Source of the DNA: Allomuricauda sp. | Lineage (GTDB): Bacteria > Bacteroidota > Bacteroidia > Flavobacteriales > Flavobacteriaceae | DNA length: 64,000 bases | Assembly: GCF_013911645.1 (NCBI RefSeq) | Contig: NZ_JACESV010000003.1 | Location: 62,001-126,000, forward strand | Direction of reading: 5' to 3' | Shown here: one piece after another, positions 62,116 to 64,000 of the stretch | Numbering within the stretch: position 1 is the first letter of the stretch | Layout of the letters: each line of letters begins with the position of its first letter | Position numbers and translations under genes: made by a program | The notes under the pieces: model-generated | The model's input: the letters and a program-made list of their open reading frames with translations, nothing else | What the model was told of the DNA's origin: nothing | Database searches by the model: none

Positions 62116-63786
62116 TCAAAGTTTCGTAAAAGAATCTATTTCTTCACCTCTGACAATAGTTCTTATACCGGTTATTATATTTTCACTATTTCTTTCAAAA
62201 TGAATTTGAAAATAACGTTCCCCATCAACAAAAAATGTATCGTTTTCCAATAACAAAAATTGTATTCGATTTTTTGGGGAGAACTCCATATGCAACCCAT
62301 TATCATTTGCTCTAATTATAGCAATAATGTCTTCTCCCCTTTTTGTTTTTCTATTGCTCAGATACTTACCTTCATAAATTGCCAGTGTATTTTTATCGAT
62401 TGCTTTTGCTACATTACTGTCCTTTTCCGATGCTTTGATTTTTTTAGCTTCGCTTTGGGCTTTCCCATCCTGTATAAATCTGAATCCAGTGATTACATCA
62501 TTGCTTTTGGTGAATTTTAAATTAATATTTGGGTCAGAAAAATGATGGTACAGGCCATCCTTTATGGGAATAAACCTCAAATCATCGTTGACCCATATAT
62601 CTTGGGCAAAACCTTTTTTAAATTCGATTTGCTGTCCCTTATTATTTCCAGAAGTAAATTCATAATCCCCTATAACCTCATTTACTTGATCGGCGGTTAA
62701 GGTTTTCGGCATTTCAGGAACTACATTGGCTAGGATATCACCTAAAATTCTTGAAATATAGCCTGCCCCAAATTCATAATTTGCCAAAACAATTAATGTG
62801 ATATCCTTATCGGGATAGTATTGCATATACGAACTGAACCCAGGAAACAAACCGTCATGCCCGTAAGATTCCATATTGCCATAGTCGTACTTTTTGATTC
62901 CATAACCGTAATTACTGGAATCAGAGGGTAACATAGTTTTTAAACTTTTGGGCTTTATGAAATTACCACTGTGCAGGGCCCTTGAGAATTTGAACAAGTC
63001 TTTAGCAGTACCGTGATTTCCCCCTGCAGGATTGCCTTTAGTATGCAGCATAAGCATACTATTTATCAATTCACCATTGGGCGTTGGTTCATAATTATCT
63101 AATTGTGTATAACCCGAAGCCAAATTGTTTGTTAATTTATTTACCTCATAAAAGCCAGTATTAGACATCTCCAAGTGGTTAAATACTTCTTCTTGAATAA
63201 AATCATAATATGATTTATTGGCAACCACCTCTATTACCCGACCTAACAAAAAATATCCAACATTCGAATAGTTAAATTCGCCTGGAGGAAAACTGAGAGG
63301 CTCATTTTCATAGCCTTCATTAAACTCATTAACTAATTTATAATGTGAGATATCAGCAGTAGCATTTTCCAAGTCTCTCATAATGCCTGAAGTGTGTGTA
63401 AGCAACTGATGTATGGTTATCGACTTTGCCACTTCTTTATTAGGATAATCAGAAATAATATCTGCAATAGTGTTTTCATATTTTAATTTTCCCTGCTCGA
63501 CCAGTTTAATTATCCCCACGGCAGTAAAAATTTTGGTGATGGATCCCAAATTGAACTTAGTGTCGATTGAATTTGGAGCCTTCCATTCTTTACTCGCATG
63601 TCCATAGGCTTGATTATAAACAATACTGTCACCCTTAGCCAATAATACAACACCACTGAAGTAGCCTGTATTTGAGTATGCCTCCACAATGGAATTGAAT
63701 AGATTAATAGTATTGCCATTATTATTTTGTCCCTGACAAAATTGGTAGGCTAAAAGAAAAATGATGATTAATTTAAAAGATTTCAT
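62116..63786 (-). CDS. Serine hydrolase of the class C beta-lactamase family
   Basis: 556 residues with a signal peptide (MKSFKLIIIFLLAYQFCQGQ). The beta-lactamase/PBP fold is clear: nucleophile motif SITK (Ser82, Lys85), Tyr-Ser-Asn in FNYSNVGYFLLG, and the HxG-type triad motif in YGHDGLFPGFSSYMQY. Supporting blocks are LLTHTSGIMRD and GNPAGGNHGTAKDLFKFSRALHSG. After about residue 365 a C-terminal domain of DUF3471-like beta-rich type runs to the end. It is more likely a peptidase or esterase than a drug-resistance enzyme. The stop of the partial gene at the window edge lies 10 bases upstream of its start. Confidence 0.88.
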   Translation of the reverse strand: MKSFKLIIIFLLAYQFCQGQNNNGNTINLFNSIVEAYSNTGYFSGVVLLAKGDSIVYNQAYGHASKEWKAPNSIDTKFNLGSITKIFTAVGIIKLVEQGKLKYENTIADIISDYPNKEVAKSITIHQLLTHTSGIMRDLENATADISHYKLVNEFNEGYENEPLSFPPGEFNYSNVGYFLLGRVIEVVANKSYYDFIQEEVFNHLEMSNTGFYEVNKLTNNLASGYTQLDNYEPTPNGELINSMLMLHTKGNPAGGNHGTAKDLFKFSRALHSGNFIKPKSLKTMLPSDSSNYGYGIKKYDYGNMESYGHDGLFPGFSSYMQYYPDKDITLIVLANYEFGAGYISRILGDILANVVPEMPKTLTADQVNEVIGDYEFTSGNNKGQQIEFKKGFAQDIWVNDDLRFIPIKDGLYHHFSDPNINLKFTKSNDVITGFRFIQDGKAQSEAKKIKASEKDSNVAKAIDKNTLAIYEGKYLSNRKTKRGEDIIAIIRANDNGLHMEFSPKNRIQFLLLENDTFFVDGERYFQIHFERNSENIITGIRTIVRGEEIDSFTKL

Positions 63787-63795
63787 AGGTCTTAT

Positions 63796-64000
63796 TTAAT
63801 GAACAGGGTTCCAAATGGGTTCCACCTTCACACTTTCCTGATTATAGGCTTCGAACCCTTCCAATGCATCGCTACAATTATAGTCATACCTAAATTCAGC
63901 TACTCCTAGTTCCTCATTATTGACCATTTCCTTTTCGGAATCCATATAACGTAACGCTACCATTCTACCCTTTTCATCAAAAACCTTTTCTTCAATGGCA
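63796..64000 (-). CDS. C-terminal part of a hypothetical protein, cut by the window edge
   Basis: Open frame running off the right edge. 67 residues visible, containing AIEEKVFDEKGRMVALRYMD, ELGVAEFRYDYNCSDALEGF and the end KVEPIWNPVH before a TAA at 63796-63798. The FDEKGRMV strand-turn resembles WG-type or YD-type repeat proteins of Bacteroidota. It ends 10 bases before the serine hydrolase start, so the two are probably co-transcribed. The N-terminus is outside the window. Confidence 0.6.
   Translation of the reverse strand, partial: AIEEKVFDEKGRMVALRYMDSEKEMVNNEELGVAEFRYDYNCSDALEGFEAYNQESVKVEPIWNPVH

Overview
The window looks like a chromosomal segment of a marine-type member of the Bacteroidota, most likely Flavobacteriaceae. 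It has two SusC/SusD outer-membrane uptake pairs, a DUF6520 small protein, many lipoproteins with short Bacteroidota-style signal peptides, TPR-plus-AraC and TPR-plus-histidine-kinase regulators, and no Shine-Dalgarno-like spacing before most starts. No rRNA or tRNA gene was recognised.

Layout. 1-9.0 kb is host-like sequence: a MauE/DoxX membrane protein, a secreted hypothetical protein and a DUF6520 protein on the + strand converge on a zinc metalloprotease-SusD-SusC operon on the - strand. From about 9.5 to 34.6 kb the base composition becomes clearly AT-rich. This part reads as an accessory (defence) island: a small HTH regulator, a lipoprotein plus a UDG-fold protein, a membrane coiled-coil protein with a tiny coupled ORF, a two-gene DUF262 (GmrSD/COG1479-like) module, a complete type II-C CRISPR-Cas locus (25 repeats, cas2, cas1, cas9, tracrRNA), a decayed IS3-family transposase, and a tight seven-gene operon.

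That operon (25762-34590) is the most unusual item. It encodes a long protein with a J-like but HPD-less N-terminus, a bitopic membrane protein with a GrpE-like cytoplasmic end, an 841-residue Hsp70, a coiled-coil lipoprotein, a protein-kinase/AAA+ fusion, a TerB-like protein and a small membrane protein. Together they resemble a private, membrane-tethered DnaK-DnaJ-GrpE machine under kinase/AAA+ control. I do not recognise it as a named system. Its location beside CRISPR-Cas9 and DUF262 genes suggests defence or stress response, but that is inference. The island seems to end inside a small secreted-protein gene that is truncated at about 34.62 kb.

34.9-43.4 kb holds secreted proteins and a minus-strand cluster (small Cys protein, Cas2-fold protein, HsdR_N-type nuclease, secreted Cys/His protein). 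Next come a secreted hypothetical protein and a two-component system preceded by a 58-residue proline-tailed lipoprotein. A nearly identical 23-bp palindrome lies upstream of two of these transcription units. 43.5-50.3 kb contains a DUF932 protein, an AAA_28 ATPase, two AraC-type regulators, and two neighbouring broken genes: a small protein with one in-frame stop and an SRAP/YedK gene with a single-base frameshift. 50.5-55.4 kb is the second SusC/SusD pair. 56-64 kb is a minus-strand series of secreted proteins: lipocalin-like and NTF2/DUF4440-like proteins, an M13 peptidase, an outer-membrane barrel, a trypsin-like protease, a beta-lactamase-fold hydrolase and a gene cut by the window edge.
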